64,000 nt of DNA from Heterobilharzia americana (taxonomy: Eukaryota; Platyhelminthes; Trematoda; Strigeidida; Schistosomatidae). Below the pieces are notes generated by a model, which was given only the letters and a program-made list of their open reading frames with translations, was not told the origin of the DNA and ran no database searches. This document shows positions 23,480 to 35,425 of this stretch, piece after piece (position 1 is the first letter of the stretch; each line of letters opens with the position of its first letter). A program made the translations under genes and the position numbers. Where the stretch lies: NCBI GenBank assembly GCA_944470555.2, contig OX104129.1:85706820-85770819 (forward strand), in the 5' to 3' direction.

Positions 23480-24065
23480 GAATTGAACAATAGTAGCTGC
23501 AGCGACAATACCTGCTTTTATGGAACACACAACTCCGGTATTTGGATCCTGACTACTACTGCTTTTATGGTCTGAAGTATTCGGAGGCGGATACCTTTAG
23601 ATAAGCTGATGGGAATGAAGTACAGAATGGAAAACGACTCATTCATATCTATCTTATGATTCGTTCCAATCAAGTGTGCCAATATGAAGCTATTAATGGT
23701 ATTTACCACACTTTTATTTAACCATGCTTGGGAGTGTTGATGAGCATGGAAAATTAAATTCTTACAGCACCTACCGACGTAACTGGCTCCTGAAGAGAAG
23801 TCGGACTAATAAAGAAGACAGGAATTGGCCTGTCCTAGCCGGTTCAAGTCTCAGTGTCAGCGGTGAGTGTGTGGAGTACGCAATTTGTGATTTGTCATCA
23901 TTAAAAGGTCTCCAAAGTGATCTGTCTAGTTTGCGAGTTAATATCTCGCTAGATATGTCACTTCTAAACTGTACCCGAGTGTACAGCGGTTTCCTGCTAC
24001 CCATTGGAATTCCCTTTCAAACCATTTTTGTAATTCAATGTTTCTTCGTGAATTCATCAAGATAG
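23480..24065 (-). pseudogene. Penelope-like C-terminal remnant, left arm
   Basis: The minus-strand frame 23,518-23,709 reads ..ILAHLIGTNHKIDMNESF and then ILQTIKAVVVRIQIPELC. This parallels IAKHILETNHRIDMKTAF and LKFIEALAIRKFKPPLC at the end of the intact Penelope ORF (47.0 and 46.9 kb). No RT is preserved next to it. The mirror copy is at 42,441-43,026. Confidence 0.65.
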
Positions 24066-24784
24066 TCATTTCCAATCAGTGTTAGGCAGAGTCGTCAGTT
24101 TCTCCTCAATTGTGTCTTCTGAACACATGGTATTTATTCTGTAACTTGAAGTTTTATTGAAGTCTGTTTGTTCTGAAGAATTTACCTCAATGAATATTTG
24201 TTAAGACGGATAGTGGGAAATTGAGTAATCAGAATAATCTTTGATAAAGACAATGGAGTATGGATGAATGGAATACACGACTGTGTTAATATTTGTCTAT
24301 AGTTGAGAAAATACTTCTCTTCTCTGGTATTTATGACAGAGTTTCCTTCAGCATCAGTGAAAACTGAAGTCACTATAGATCAGTTAATGATGTGTATAAT
24401 TTAATTCATCAAAATACTCGTTTAATAGTATGTTGAAAATTCGGAGAGTTTGGAATTTGTATCATTTCGGTATTTTAAATAGCAAATATACACCTGTTTC
24501 AGTCACTTTTGTGCCATTCAACAATGAAAGACTGTATATCGTTGCAGAATGAATCGTTTGCCTAGGTCGAGATGATGCTTTGTCTGCAGTGAAAATGATT
24601 TGCTCTGAACGTGAAAGTCATAAACTCATATTGAAATGCTTCATTATTCAAATCATCTTGAACAACAACAAGTCTTCACAGGTTACATCAATCTGAAGTA
24701 TTAATTGGTACATTTGCATTCAAGGAAAGATATGAAGTTAAAAGTGTTTTCATCATATTGTTTTGAGTTTGTCGTTTTCATCTA

Positions 24785-25115
24785 TTGGGGACTCGTCAGC
24801 TACATGTACCAGCACCCCAGTGAGTGATGTTGTTCCCACTGAGATTCGAAACTCGTGCTAAAGGAATGTTGAACACGAAACAATTCGATCTAACAAAACA
24901 ACGGAGAATTACAAGTATATCAATAAAGAGTAGTAACCAATACCCGTTGTAAGGGAAGCTCCCATCGTTCCTCTGTGGCATATTGTATAACACCTTGGCG
25001 TTCAAATCGATAGGTATAAGATTCGAGTCTCAGTGGGAACGACATCGTTCACTGGGGTACATGTACATTTAGATGACGAATACTAAATAAAAGAAAGCAC
25101 ATCCTGGATTCGTCC
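24785..25115. repeat. Head-to-head SINE pair, left arm
   Basis: An inverted SINE part ('ggactcgtcagctacatgta', 'cccactgagattcgaaactcg') faces a direct part ('gattcgagtctcagtgggaac', 'gtacatttagatgacgaa'). The mirror copy is at 41,393-41,723, so the insertion predates the arm duplication. Confidence 0.6.
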
Positions 25116-27330
25116 GCTCATCACAATCAAACGAATTATTGAAAGAGTATATTTTAAAATAAAGATTATATCGAATTTGACTCTTACTCTTTTCCAAGTA
25201 AATCGTATCAAGTATCATCTGTATATTTATCAATAGAGAGACCATTGGATAATAGCATTATAACCGTGAATTTGATGGGACAGTAGCTGAAATGTACAAA
25301 GAATGTTCAGAGTGCGTTCACAAGCCGACCGAACAAATAAGCTGACGGAGTACCGATGGGATTGTAATAATTCTCTTTGTATGTAGATATTTTTGTGGCG
25401 AAATTTGAAAGCTAATAAATGAAACAGAGTAAACACACTCTCTCCTACCAATAAAGTTCATATGAAATATAATCACATGCATAGTATTTAGATTGCGATT
25501 GATTTGCTCCAAACAGTATGCGCAGAAAGAAATTTTGTGGATCTATGGTATTCTAAGTGAAAATAGATGTTTTGAGAAATTCATCAAAGCAGGCATAGAT
25601 TAATTTTATCTTTTTGAGGTGAATTGTTGAGAATGGGTAACAAATCATCATATTTGCCTCTTTAGTTCAACTGAGTTTGTCTAAGTGACATCCTATTAAA
25701 CCACCTAACTAAAACAGTAAGTAGAACATTTCAATGGGGTATTCACTGAATGCTAAGACCTTCCTGTGTTGATAAGGCAGATAAACACTCAGTCATCAAT
25801 CTCTTCCTCCACCCCATGGGTTTGTTATAAGGATTTCTATTTCATCCCATCCTACAGCTATGCATGCAGTTCCACACAATCATATAATAGGATGAGATAG
25901 AGTGAAAATCTTTGATATGAAGGCGTGTTTGTAGTTCATGAGGATGATTTTGATGTTTTGTTTCCGACGTAACTGCATCAAACAATGATTCCTCGGAAAC
26001 CAGCAAAACGGTTATCTTAAATCACACGAAGAACGTTTTCAAGTGGACGACTAGATTATTGAAGCCGTTCGGAATCACTGTAGCTCACAAACCTAGAAAC
26101 ATTTCATTACTATCTGTTATGCAGGCCAAAAACTACATTAGTAAAATAAGATAAACCAAGCGTTAGGTATAAATAAACTGCTGAAACTGAGAAAATTGCT
26201 TCATCGGACAGAGTGGTTTCTCTCTTCATATCTGTCTACATGAACATTAACTAGCAGTAAAGCCTCATGACGTATCTTCGCCTAAATTAATGCATACAGC
26301 ACAATGTGAATATGAATATGATTAGAACAATATAGCAATCCTGGATAGAGAAAACAAGAATACCGTAGAATATTTAGAGTCTTGACATTCAGGTCAGTCA
26401 GGAAACCAGTCCATTAAACAAACAAAACATGAGAAGGTCAGTGTTCACAACAGCAGGACGACCAATCAGAAAAAGTGTGCAGATGATGACAAGACTTTGA
26501 AAGGAACAACCAGTCACGCACAAGGCTATCAGGACCGGCTACTAAGCTACTTGTAGAGAAAATCCTTCAGTTCACTTCTTTTCGAAGTCTATGTTGTCTA
26601 AAATGACAATGAAAGCTAGACGATTTAACCATCCAGTTGATAGAACACAAGACAATCATGAGTGAAATGCCTAAAATCCTACACAACTGGATGAAAAGAT
26701 AGATGGACAAGTGAGTGACACATCTTGAAATGGTGGAGAATATTTGTGGCTCAGGTGGATGCTCTCCGTTACATTGTAGTCTCTGATCTGAGTTGTATAA
26801 AAACCTCGAAAAGACTTGAAGATGTCACCTCAAACAAATTTTTCGATTTCATACACAATTTTGCTGATCGCATTACCAACTAGGCGTAACTCATTATATC
26901 CTAAGATAACTTATCTATTCCATATTATCAACCAGCCAACTTGCCAGTCTTCCTAGACTTTCCTTCACCAAAAATTCAAATCGCCTCCTCACACACTCAG
27001 CTGAATCACAGATATATGACTGAAAATTCTCAGAGTGTCACATGATATTTATTCGGATATAGGAAATCACCGTCAGAACATCTCGAATACTGTTAAATAG
27101 CTCCAAAAAAATCATAAAAAACAATTACAAAATGAAATTTAATCGTTCTAGGTGGTACGAACCTGGCAAGAAATCGACGAAACAAATCCATACCAAGGTA
27201 TTCTGCTCTACCCATCATCCCAACTCTACTCAAGATCAATTTAGTGTTCTCTTCTTGAGATTGAGCTGCTAAGTATCAAGAAAGCACAGCGTATCAACAG
27301 TTGGCATTTGCGAATTACTAATTAACGAAA
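25116..27330. other. Left-arm sequence without recognised genes
   Basis: Short frames here are poorly conserved between the arms, and none has a motif. A 42-bp stretch at about 27,088-27,130 is absent from the right arm near 39,423. It explains most of the offset change between outer and inner arm. Confidence 0.45.
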
Positions 27331-27338
27331 TCCACAAC

Positions 27339-27614
27339 TCAAACCACATGCGAAAATCTACCAGCATAATTCGACTTCAACTGAGCGAATGTTCCCTTTA
27401 GCTCTGGAAATGTTCGCAATGTAATGTGAGAGAGACATTTCTCAAAAATAATCACACTACCATCGACTGAGATTGGACATAAATGTGGTTCCATAGGAAT
27501 ATCTGCTGGTTGTTTTCTTGTGAAAAATAAATAGCGTTCACCACAGATATAAATATGAACATAATACAACTTGTACAGCTGAAACCTGAACTCTGAAGGT
27601 GAGATTGTCATCAA
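27339..27614 (-). CDS. 91-codon conserved frame, left arm (hypothetical)
   Basis: The frame is open in both arms and contains ICGERYLFFTRKQPADIP followed by HLCPISVDG and TFPELKGTFAQLKSNYAGRF. The right-arm copy (38,936-39,211) has at least six amino-acid differences and no stop. I do not recognise the family. There is no signal peptide and no clear splice context, and the start is uncertain because the arms differ just upstream. It may be a degenerate retroelement piece. Confidence 0.25.
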   Translation of the reverse strand: MMTISPSEFRFQLYKLYYVHIYICGERYLFFTRKQPADIPMEPHLCPISVDGSVIIFEKCLSHITLRTFPELKGTFAQLKSNYAGRFSHVV

Positions 27615-28056
27615 AATTCACCTCATTCATGAACACCACTCTATTCATTCAGACTGAATGAAAATCTGATACAATAAGAGGACTTTTATAATAATCCTAA
27701 ACGACAAATAACCACACATGAACTCATCCATGGTAAAGTAAGTGAAAGCTTTATTCTTCAACAAAGCAATTGCTCTTTATTATGAGCATGTGATGATGCA
27801 TCTGAAGGAAGACATGGACTAGTGAAGGATTGCTCGTATAGGCGACTTGACGACTGCGTAAAATAACACCATATCTCAATTAACATCTTGTTTACCAACA
27901 GGACACTAAATATGCACATGTTCGCCCTCCACCTCAATTAACACAAGTCATTACACGACAGACAGAAACAGCATTTCTCGGTCACAGTTGTCAAGTGTCA
28001 CACTCATCTAACAAACAAGTCAATACGTGACATTACTGACAGACATGTCAGTAGCG

Positions 28057-28066
28057 TATATATAAA
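28057..28066 (+). promoter_or_regulatory. TATA box of the left-arm peptide gene
   Basis: TATATATAAA lies 60 bp upstream of the ATG at 28,126, leaving a short 5' leader of about 35 nt if transcription starts about 30 bp downstream. The mirrored copy is at 38,484-38,493. Confidence 0.7.
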
Positions 28067-28125
28067 CCCACAGAAATGATTGCAGTAGCTGAAAATAATC
28101 CACGACAACAACTGTGCAAAGAATA

Positions 28126-28532
28126 ATGAAGGTATGACTTTGATTTCCTATAATGTGACTGCAATTTTTCGCTCGCCTCTCAACAGAACTTCACCCTTCT
28201 ACTGTTCACCACAATACTCATCGGCCTGATCTCTTCACCAGGTAAGTTGATCGTCGTGCAGCTGCGTGAGTATTTCAATGTGTGTGTGTGTTTGTATGTA
28301 CGTGTGTGTGTGGGTGCGTGTCTATGAGGAGTTCCAGTAGCGAACACTTCCAAGTGTACAGTCGTCATTTTCCAATGACCAGCGTTTCCCCTACTCTCTT
28401 ACAGTTGCTGAAGGCATGCTGGCCACACTGCCTGTAACATTCAGGGCGGTGCTCGGACCAGTTCTCAAACTCGGCTGCAAATTTGTGCCAGCCTTCTTGT
28501 TTCCAACTGCTGAGGAGATCGCCTCCTTCTAA
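28126..28532 (+). CDS. Small secreted peptide, three exons (left-arm copy)
   Basis: Exons 28,126-28,131 (ATGAAG), 28,187-28,241 and 28,405-28,532 join across GT-AG introns of 55 and 163 nt into a 62-residue product. Exon 2 encodes a strongly hydrophobic secretion signal (MKNFTLLLFTTILIGLISSP). Exon 3 gives a mature part of about 40 residues, starting around AEGMLATL. It contains one Cys, few charges, a VLGPVLKLGC core and an acidic tail ending EEIASF, and could form an amphipathic helix. A TATA box precedes it and AATAAA follows at 28,594-28,599. The six-nucleotide coding part of exon 1 and the 55-nt exon recall schistosome micro-exon secreted proteins, but the 55-nt exon is not a multiple of three. 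The family is not recognised. The gene sits inside the perfectly matching part of the palindrome. Confidence 0.7.
28277..28320 (+). repeat. (GT)n tract in intron 2 of the peptide gene
   Basis: An interrupted TG/GT run. It is mirrored as (CA)n at 38,230-38,273. Confidence 0.85.
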
Positions 28533-28593
28533 CATCTTCACTGGCATCATGTACTCCAGGAGCCTCTTAGATTTGACTGTCATTCAAAAAAGT

Positions 28594-28599
28594 AATAAA
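28594..28599 (+). terminator. Poly(A) signal AATAAA of the left-arm peptide gene
   Basis: It lies 62 bp after the TAA stop. Mirrored at 37,951-37,956. Confidence 0.6.
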
Positions 28600-29404
28600 T
28601 AATGATTTCTGCCTTCGTCTTCAGTCATTCCGTTGTCGAAATTGGGTACATAATATCAAATGTTTTCCGAAGCTGTCACAAATCCTGAGTGAACTAAGAT
28701 TACAAAATTAAACTGAATGATGCAAGAGAGGTATTCGATGAAGCGAAGTGAGTCGTCAATCTCTGAACCATGATGCAGATTTCGATAGACGCGATTTTCA
28801 GCGAAATGATCACACTTCAATCTAACTGCGAGTAAACTGAAGCAGGGAGATATCCCTCCTGTTGCATAAATTGAAATAAGTTCATTAGATGAAAGCAATG
28901 TGAAGCAGGCATGAGCGCGATGTGAGCCGGCTATGAAACGGCGTGAGAAACTAGTAAGAAATTTAACGAAAGCACAAGTGGAAATTGAGAAAAGCGTTTT
29001 AAGTGACAAAAATATGATGATCGTCAGGTCAGAAAAGAACTGCTGTACATCGATGGTCGACATCTGATTATATTACATTAGGAATGTCAATGAATATGTA
29101 CAGAATTACAAACTATTCGATGCCATTATGATAAGAGTTTACAGTGGATGCATTAGACTGGTTACGGTCATTTATAGGTGAGTACTAATGCTCTTATCCA
29201 TTACCTACTTCCAATAATTCCAGTACGATGTATAGCACTTTTAATGCTCATACAACATGCTCTGTTCCTCACTATTTTGGAAGAAGAAACAAATGCCACT
29301 GATCAAAATGACAAAATGTTTGTTTAGTATTATCCTAAAATGGCTCTTCTCCTCGTTTGTTGAAATAAGCTATTTGTGTCGTAATGATACTCATAGTTTC
29401 CCGT

Positions 29405-29665
29405 TGATATACAGGGCTGAGTCGCTCGACCTCTGTTGACAGATGAGCTCCCATGTGGATGCCTCGATATCGCCGTATATTCATGACGTTATATTGACCT
29501 TGGTGACTAGCAGGGGAACCAAGGATGCACGTCTCATCCTCTCTGCTAATCATCAGCTGGATGTATATGCAACACTGTGAGTCATGCTGTTCCCACTGAG
29601 GCTCGAACCTAGTACCTTTCGCTTGGCCTCGATCGAGCCAAATAGCTCACCGGTGTTTACATCAT
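29405..29665 (-). repeat. SINE-related repeat in the homogenised tract, left arm
   Basis: It contains 'acagatgagctcccatgtgg' with 'atgcctcgatat', and an inverted tRNA-like B-box ('gaggctcgaacctagtacc') preceded by 'gtgagtcatgctgttcccac'. It is related to the 2.2 and 17.6 kb SINE composites. The mirror copy is at 36,885-37,145. Confidence 0.55.
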
Positions 29666-30059
29666 TATCATTTGTGCAGCGAGATCTACAGACCAGAGTG
29701 AGTGATTTCTAACTGTTCATGACATTCAGTAGTTAGTTGTATGTCCCGCTAGTTTATGACACTTTTGTTACAGACACAGCACACTGTGATCTCGACTGGG
29801 TGGGTTCCAGCGGAAGCCCAATTGAAACCACTGTTTCACCGTTCAAAAACTCCTCAACTATGAGAAATGTCAACAAGGACCGTGCAATCTTTATATCGTG
29901 TGTAAATTCTTCATACGCTTTGTAGTTCATAATCTCGTAATATTCACTCCATGCAACCTGTAAAACGTGTGACCTTCAAGAAATACAGGAAAATGTATAC
30001 ATATTTCAGTAACAGTAGTACGTCTCCAGTTAGAAAGATACGCCAACGAGTCTGAAAGT

Positions 30060-30480
30060 CCTCTGGCCCATCACGCCTATCTCTGCGTAGCATTCTGAAG
30101 GAAGACTGTGGGGGAAGTGAGTTGACCAGAGCTGGTCAAATGATGCCGAAAAGAGCTATTTTACAACTTGCATTCTCCTCTAAAAAACGAAGAAAGATAA
30201 CGCTCAGAAATGCATTTCGGAAGGTCAGGCTTCCTGTTGCCTACATAATCAGCACCACAAACCATGTGGACCAATATATACGCATGAATTTCGGCAGCAC
30301 ACCATCAAGATAATTACTCATATCATGAGTGATCAAAGTGTCATCCACAAATCTTATCTATACATGATACATACAGATTGGCAACTAGGTGTACCACAGT
30401 GTTTTCCAGGTCAGTCATGAAGCAATCTACTTGAAGACAGCCCAGTTGTAACCCCATTGGTGCATGGTCGTGTTGTAGAT
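30060..30480 (-). pseudogene. Degenerate Penelope-like RT remnant, left arm
   Basis: On the minus strand, broken frames read DLENTVVHLVANLYV, then RFVDDTLITHDMSNYLDG. These resemble the RT motif B to C region, including the YVDD-type box. Several stops and frame changes are present. Mirrored on the plus strand at 36,070-36,490. Confidence 0.45.
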
Positions 30481-31139
30481 CAGACTTTGTCATTCAAACT
30501 AGACTGCACACTAAATGTGAGTCTTACACGTAATTCCTTCAGACAGTGAATCGACTGGTAGATTTTTAATTTGGTTGCAGTTATATAAGAAATGAATGGT
30601 CTGTTTTGGTTGAGCACTTGCAAATAGTGAGATGATAACCAAAGACAGCATTTATTCTCCAGATACACTGAAGTTAGTTATCGAATAAATCGTGTGTAGC
30701 ATATGTGTATGTGAATGCGTCTTCTCAGTGATTGAAAAAGGGCAGTCAGTCACTTTGCTGTTGTATACCATTAGAAACCACTCATATTCGATATTTCTCA
30801 AAGAGGAACATCGTCCCCGTATACTTTTGGGAGGTCGTATAGTTGTAGGATTACAAAGTCAGATGGTTTCAATTGTTCTTACATACCACTACTAACGATC
30901 GACTTGTTTTTCATTCTTCTGAGGATTTTGACCAGTTCCAACTCACTTCGTTTAGTTGTATCTTCTGATGAAAATTATCTTTTATCTCATATTATGGCTG
31001 ACAACTTCGCAGTATAATGGTATGAATGCATTAGGACGACACCATCATCTTCCGCAGGAGGTAGCGAGACATTCCTACTTTGAGATCATGTGGTTGAGAT
31101 TTGTGTTCAATCAATAGGAATTTCATAGTTATATTTCCT

Positions 31140-32165
31140 AGTAATTTACTGATGGCGGTATTTTAAAAATTTTGTCAAAATTTGCTCCACACATTTACAC
31201 ATTTTGGATAGTGACTGCGTATCTTTTGAATATATGCACCAATGTAAGCCAAGAAGACGTAACACGTGGAATTATGTGCTAAATTCGTATACTTCGTGTT
31301 AAATTTACTGCTGGCCACCTAAATTCTTAGTATTTTAGCCTAAAATTCTCAGAACATATGGCCAATCTATGGTCAATTATCATGAAAACATTCATACACT
31401 TACTTCTCTTTCTTTTAGAATATATCATCAGTTTCTGTAGAAATCCTCGGCGGTGAAAACATTTAGATATTGGAAAAAGCAGTTCAGAAGACAAATGATT
31501 TCAGATAGTTTGCATCAGTATTCGTCACATATTTTATCCTCCCTAATTCTTCACTCACCTTCGACTGTCATCACATGCTGAGGTTGTCTTCAGGAGACAA
31601 CCTCAGCATGTCCACCTCCACAATACTCATTAGCCAAGTAAATGTAAGTCGACCGTCTAAATTTCAACACTGCAGCATTTATGACTATAAAATGGAGCTA
31701 ATGTTAATAACATTTATTCCTTCCTATATTATTTGAATCAGTCACTCCCATGATGGTGGTTTAGTGTTCTCTGAGGTTCGATATTTTGTAGTGAAGATTT
31801 CATCACTAAGACTATTGACATCTTCAGCACTAACTTCATAAACAAGTGAAGCATAATTGAATATTATTATATTAGTCCTACTGGTGAATTTACTCAGTGT
31901 AGTAATGCAATTTCTCAGATAATCTCCATCTTCATATAATATGATGCAATTTTCTATATTATATCAAATTTCGAACGAACTCGAACTTGCAAAGCAGAAC
32001 ATTATTATTACTATCATTATCCAGTAAAGAATCACTCACACATAAAGTGTCTGATTATGTCACAGCGTGTGCGTGGTCTGCCACAGATGTGGTGTTGTCG
32101 AACTTACAAATTGTAATTTACTCAATAAACTTGGTGAATGGCTTTAGGATGTATCGTTAATACCA
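31140..32165. other. Unique part of the palindrome spacer
   Basis: About 1 kb with no mirror copy and no ORF. It contains the stem-loop at 31,573-31,611. Confidence 0.5.
31573..31611. repeat. Perfect 17-bp stem-loop with 5-nt loop
   Basis: ACATGCTGAGGTTGTCT is followed by loop TCAGG and then its exact reverse complement. No T-run or gene end is adjacent, so a terminator role is not supported. Confidence 0.9.
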
Positions 32166-35100
32166 TTTCTAAGCGAGTGCGTTAGCACCGACTGGCGCAT
32201 GATGTCCCCTAATGGCTTTATCAGTGTATGTCTAATCCACTCCATCTCCTCTTGCTTCTGCATACTTGTTGGGTAACAGGTTCCTGGTTGGTTGCCAGCC
32301 ACAGTGAGTTACTTGTTGATTATTTTCACTGTTCTGCCCATCTGATCTTCAGTATCGAGTGAGCGTAGGCAGCAGCTGTTGATGATGTATGTCTACGGTT
32401 TGTTGAAAATTCTTGTTATAGCTCGCTAAGTTTCTCAACCATATAGCGGCGCTGACTTTACTAAATTAATTTTGAAAATTCTGATGTTGTTCGCGCTTTA
32501 TGCTGAGTGAAGTAGATCTCCACACTGGTTTCAGGTTAACGAATCCCGTTCTTGCTATCTTTCAGATCCTGCCTTTGACATCTCTATCTGTCCCACTACC
32601 TGTAGTTGAAACAATGGTGGCTCGGTAGTTGTGTAGGTGGAAGAGACTACTACCTTTAGGTGTATCTCGTTAATGATGATTGGTGTTGTTGGTGATACTG
32701 TTTTTGGCTGCATTTCTTCATCAACCCCATCTTCTCTACATTCACTTGAAGTCCCATCTTCCTTCACAGCCTCGTCTCTCCTGTCTACTTGGTAGTTTAC
32801 ACCTGTAGATCTCCGAGTATGTGCCACAAGACATTGGACATAAATCATCATCACCATCATCATCATCATCATCATCGAGGACGAAACCCAAATTGTCTAG
32901 GCTGTTTTCATCGGTCCAGTCAGTGTATGCCCATCTTCTCACTCCTCACGGATTGCGGCATAATCCAGTCCACCACATTCAGAAGATGATTGGTGATAGT
33001 AGCTACACTTGTCTTACTGCTGTCTCCACCTCACTTCAAAGGCGTCACTGAGCTTCCCATTATGAATCACTTGGCATGTGGCGTCTACATATAGCAGTGG
33101 AATGAGGTTGATAAAGGTATGTGACGCAAACCATAGAGTTGAAGCAATTGCTGAATTACTTCTTGGTGCTATTGACACTTTCGAAGGCGTTTCAAAGTCG
33201 ATGAAGTTGAGTTTTAGTAGAGGATTGACTGCCATTCTATACTCTGTTCTGTGATGATACGAAGCGTGGCGTCGTAATTTGATCCACGCATGATTTTTTC
33301 TTCCTGTAGCCAGCCAACCTACCAGATTCTGTCGTAAGTTTGAATCCAGCTCATCCTTTAGTCTCTCCAGGATGATGCAGCATAATATTTTGCTTGGGGT
33401 GGACAGCAGCATTATTCGGCTCCAGTTCTTCAGAGACTTATATCTTCCTTGTTTGGGAGTTTGAAAAGGTGGCGCTTCTTCCAATCGATCAGCAGGTAAA
33501 TTCCCTTCTTTCCTACTTTGCTTCCGGACCTTCTGCATTAATGATGTGAGCATGTGCTTCTGGAAGAATTTCATCCTGTCCTGTTGCTCTCTCGTATTTC
33601 AGCAGTTTTATAGCATTCAGGACTTCATTTCTGCCTTTGTCGGAGGGCCTGCTTTCACTGGTAATTCTGTGGCTGGGTTGCTGGTGTTATTTCTGGACGA
33701 CTTTAAGGTGTTGGTGGTGGTCGATTCGAGAGCTTTTTGAAGTGATCAGCCCAAAGTTTCCTTTGTTCATCCCCCTTGATAACTAGCTTTCCTTCATTAT
33801 CCTACATTGCTGTTGTCTGCCTCGATCTCTTTCCTCACAGAGAGTAACCTTGTTGTCTGCTTGGTGTTTTCAGGTCTCGGTCTCTCCTACCTGCAGCCTG
33901 TTCTGCTTCGCTTGCAAGTGTGCCACAGAAGTGTCTTTTGTCTGTGCATGCACTTTTCTTTACTTCTTTCTACAGTGCAATGTTTGATACGTTGTACCCA
34001 GTTCGTCTTTTCGTTGTTCATCCTTGCACTTGTTAATCATCTCCTGTTTCACCATCACCATATTACTCTCCCTGCTCTATCAGCTTACATAGGTCTGTCG
34101 AAATCCATTCCCAGTCTTCTCCTTTCTTGCTTCCTAACACAGTTATGCAGGTTTCCTTCCATAAAGCTTTCAGAGAGTTCCACTCTTCTTCCATGCAGGT
34201 TCCTTCACGGATGTTGCTCAATGTCTCCCATTTTGTTCTGATGGCTAACTGACGTGAAGATGTCCTTCGTAGTTTCGTCCTTCAGTTCACTTTCAACTCT
34301 GGGCGTTCAACGTGAACTGTGGTCTATCTCCAGCTTCTCTGAAGGCTTTCAGCATGTTTTGGAAGGTTCCTTGCACTAGACGGTGAGTGGTGTGAACCAC
34401 CAATATCTGCTCCCCTTCTTGAAATGATCTTATGTCCAGTAGGCTGCGTCTCCAATTTCTTCACACTAAAATCAAGTCAGTCTGAATTTCAGTGTACCCT
34501 TCTGGTGAAGTCTGTGTCGCTTTGTGAATATCCTTGTGTTTGTACAGACTACCTCCAATCATTAGATTGTTGAATTCACAGAAATCTGCAAGCAGTTCTT
34601 CGTTCTCATTCATTTCACAAGGTACTTCTCGACCCATGATGAATTCTCTTCCTGTGTTGTTCGCTCCGAGTTTGGCATTCATGTCGCCCATTAGAATTTT
34701 GATATCGCCAACTGAGGTGGGGTCTTGTCCAGTGTTGATTGCAGTTGTCTGTAGAATTCCTCCTTCTTCTCTTCATCTGCATTATTTGTTGACGTCTAGT
34801 GTAGCACTGAATGATTGTGACTTTCTTTCCTTTGAGTTGAATTCATCTTGCTGTCGTGACCCTGATCTTGGAGAAGATTGGTTCCCACAGCAAGAGACAG
34901 GCTCTTCGATGTTCTTGGAGTCATCATGGTGGTCACTCGAAAACTCAGTGTGCTCGTGGCTGTCGTCTGGGTGACGAAATCGAAGTAGATTTGTGACTAC
35001 CTAGTTAAGGGTTTTGAGAAGCCCATTCGATTCGATCTGCAGATTCCTAGCAGATTCTAAGCAATTCCATGTCATACCCCCTCATCTCTTTTGCAATCTG

Positions 35101-35425
35101 GGCAGCCTTGCTAACTTCAAACATGGTGCGGACATTCCTTGTCCTTATGCTTACTTTCGCCTTCATCGAGAGGCGACAAATCGGCCGACTGCCTTTCTGA
35201 AGGCTTTCACCAACCGGCGAAATTTCGTCCTTCAGATTCCAGCAAAGAATAAGTTTAATAATTTTAATAATTTCATTGTGCTTTGAAATTTGTTAAGCGA
35301 TTCGATTAGTTTAAGGGATACGGTTGCTAGTACTATGCCAAACACTCCCGCATTGTACGCCCTTTATATCGGCTGGTAAATAGTGGAATAGTTAATATGG
35401 TGAGGTTATTGCAAAATATGACACT
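32165..35425 (-). mobile_element. Nearly full-length, decayed RTE-clade retrotransposon in the palindrome spacer
   Basis: On the minus strand, from 5' to 3', there is a 5' UTR-like region (about 35,290-35,425, similar to 49,650-49,830). Next comes an apurinic-like endonuclease region with GDMNAKLGANNTGREFIMG (34,691 downward). Next is an RT region with SKILCCIILERLKDELDS near 33,400, the YATCQVIHNGKLSDAFEV-type block near 33,060, and a C-terminal region. Frameshifts and stops break the ORF and no poly(AAT) tail remains at 32,165. This is the most complete RTE copy in the window. Its 5' end abuts the right palindrome arm. Element family: RTE clade (SR2/SR3/Perere-like in schistosomes). Confidence 0.85.

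Larger units (their letters stand above)
22120..31120 (+). repeat. Left arm of a 9-kb inverted repeat (palindrome)
   Basis: The reverse complement of this arm runs along 35,430-44,386. Corresponding coordinates sum to a constant: 66,550 for the inner arm (27.1-31.1 kb), 66,508 near 25 kb, 66,506 near 23.6-24.0 kb and 66,503 near 22.8 kb. Only a few small indels are therefore present. Outer homology stops near 22,120, before 'tgaggaaaatag' in the inverted sense. Inner homology breaks at 31,117. Outer sequence carries scattered substitutions and inner sequence appears identical. The arm holds a peptide gene, a SINE pair, Penelope remnants and tRNA-like repeats. Confidence 0.95.

Noticed and set aside
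28277..28320. Z-DNA-forming (GT)n as a regulatory element
   Set aside because: It is an ordinary interrupted dinucleotide tract in an intron. Nothing in the sequence supports a specific role.
28365..28583. 72-codon minus-strand frame, identical in the right arm at 37,967-38,185
   Set aside because: It lies antisense to the terminal exon of the secreted-peptide gene. Its identity between arms is explained by the identical tract.
28656..29063. 135-codon minus-strand frame conserved at 37,487-37,894
   Set aside because: Perfect conservation only reflects the identical inner arms. No motif, promoter or splice context was seen.
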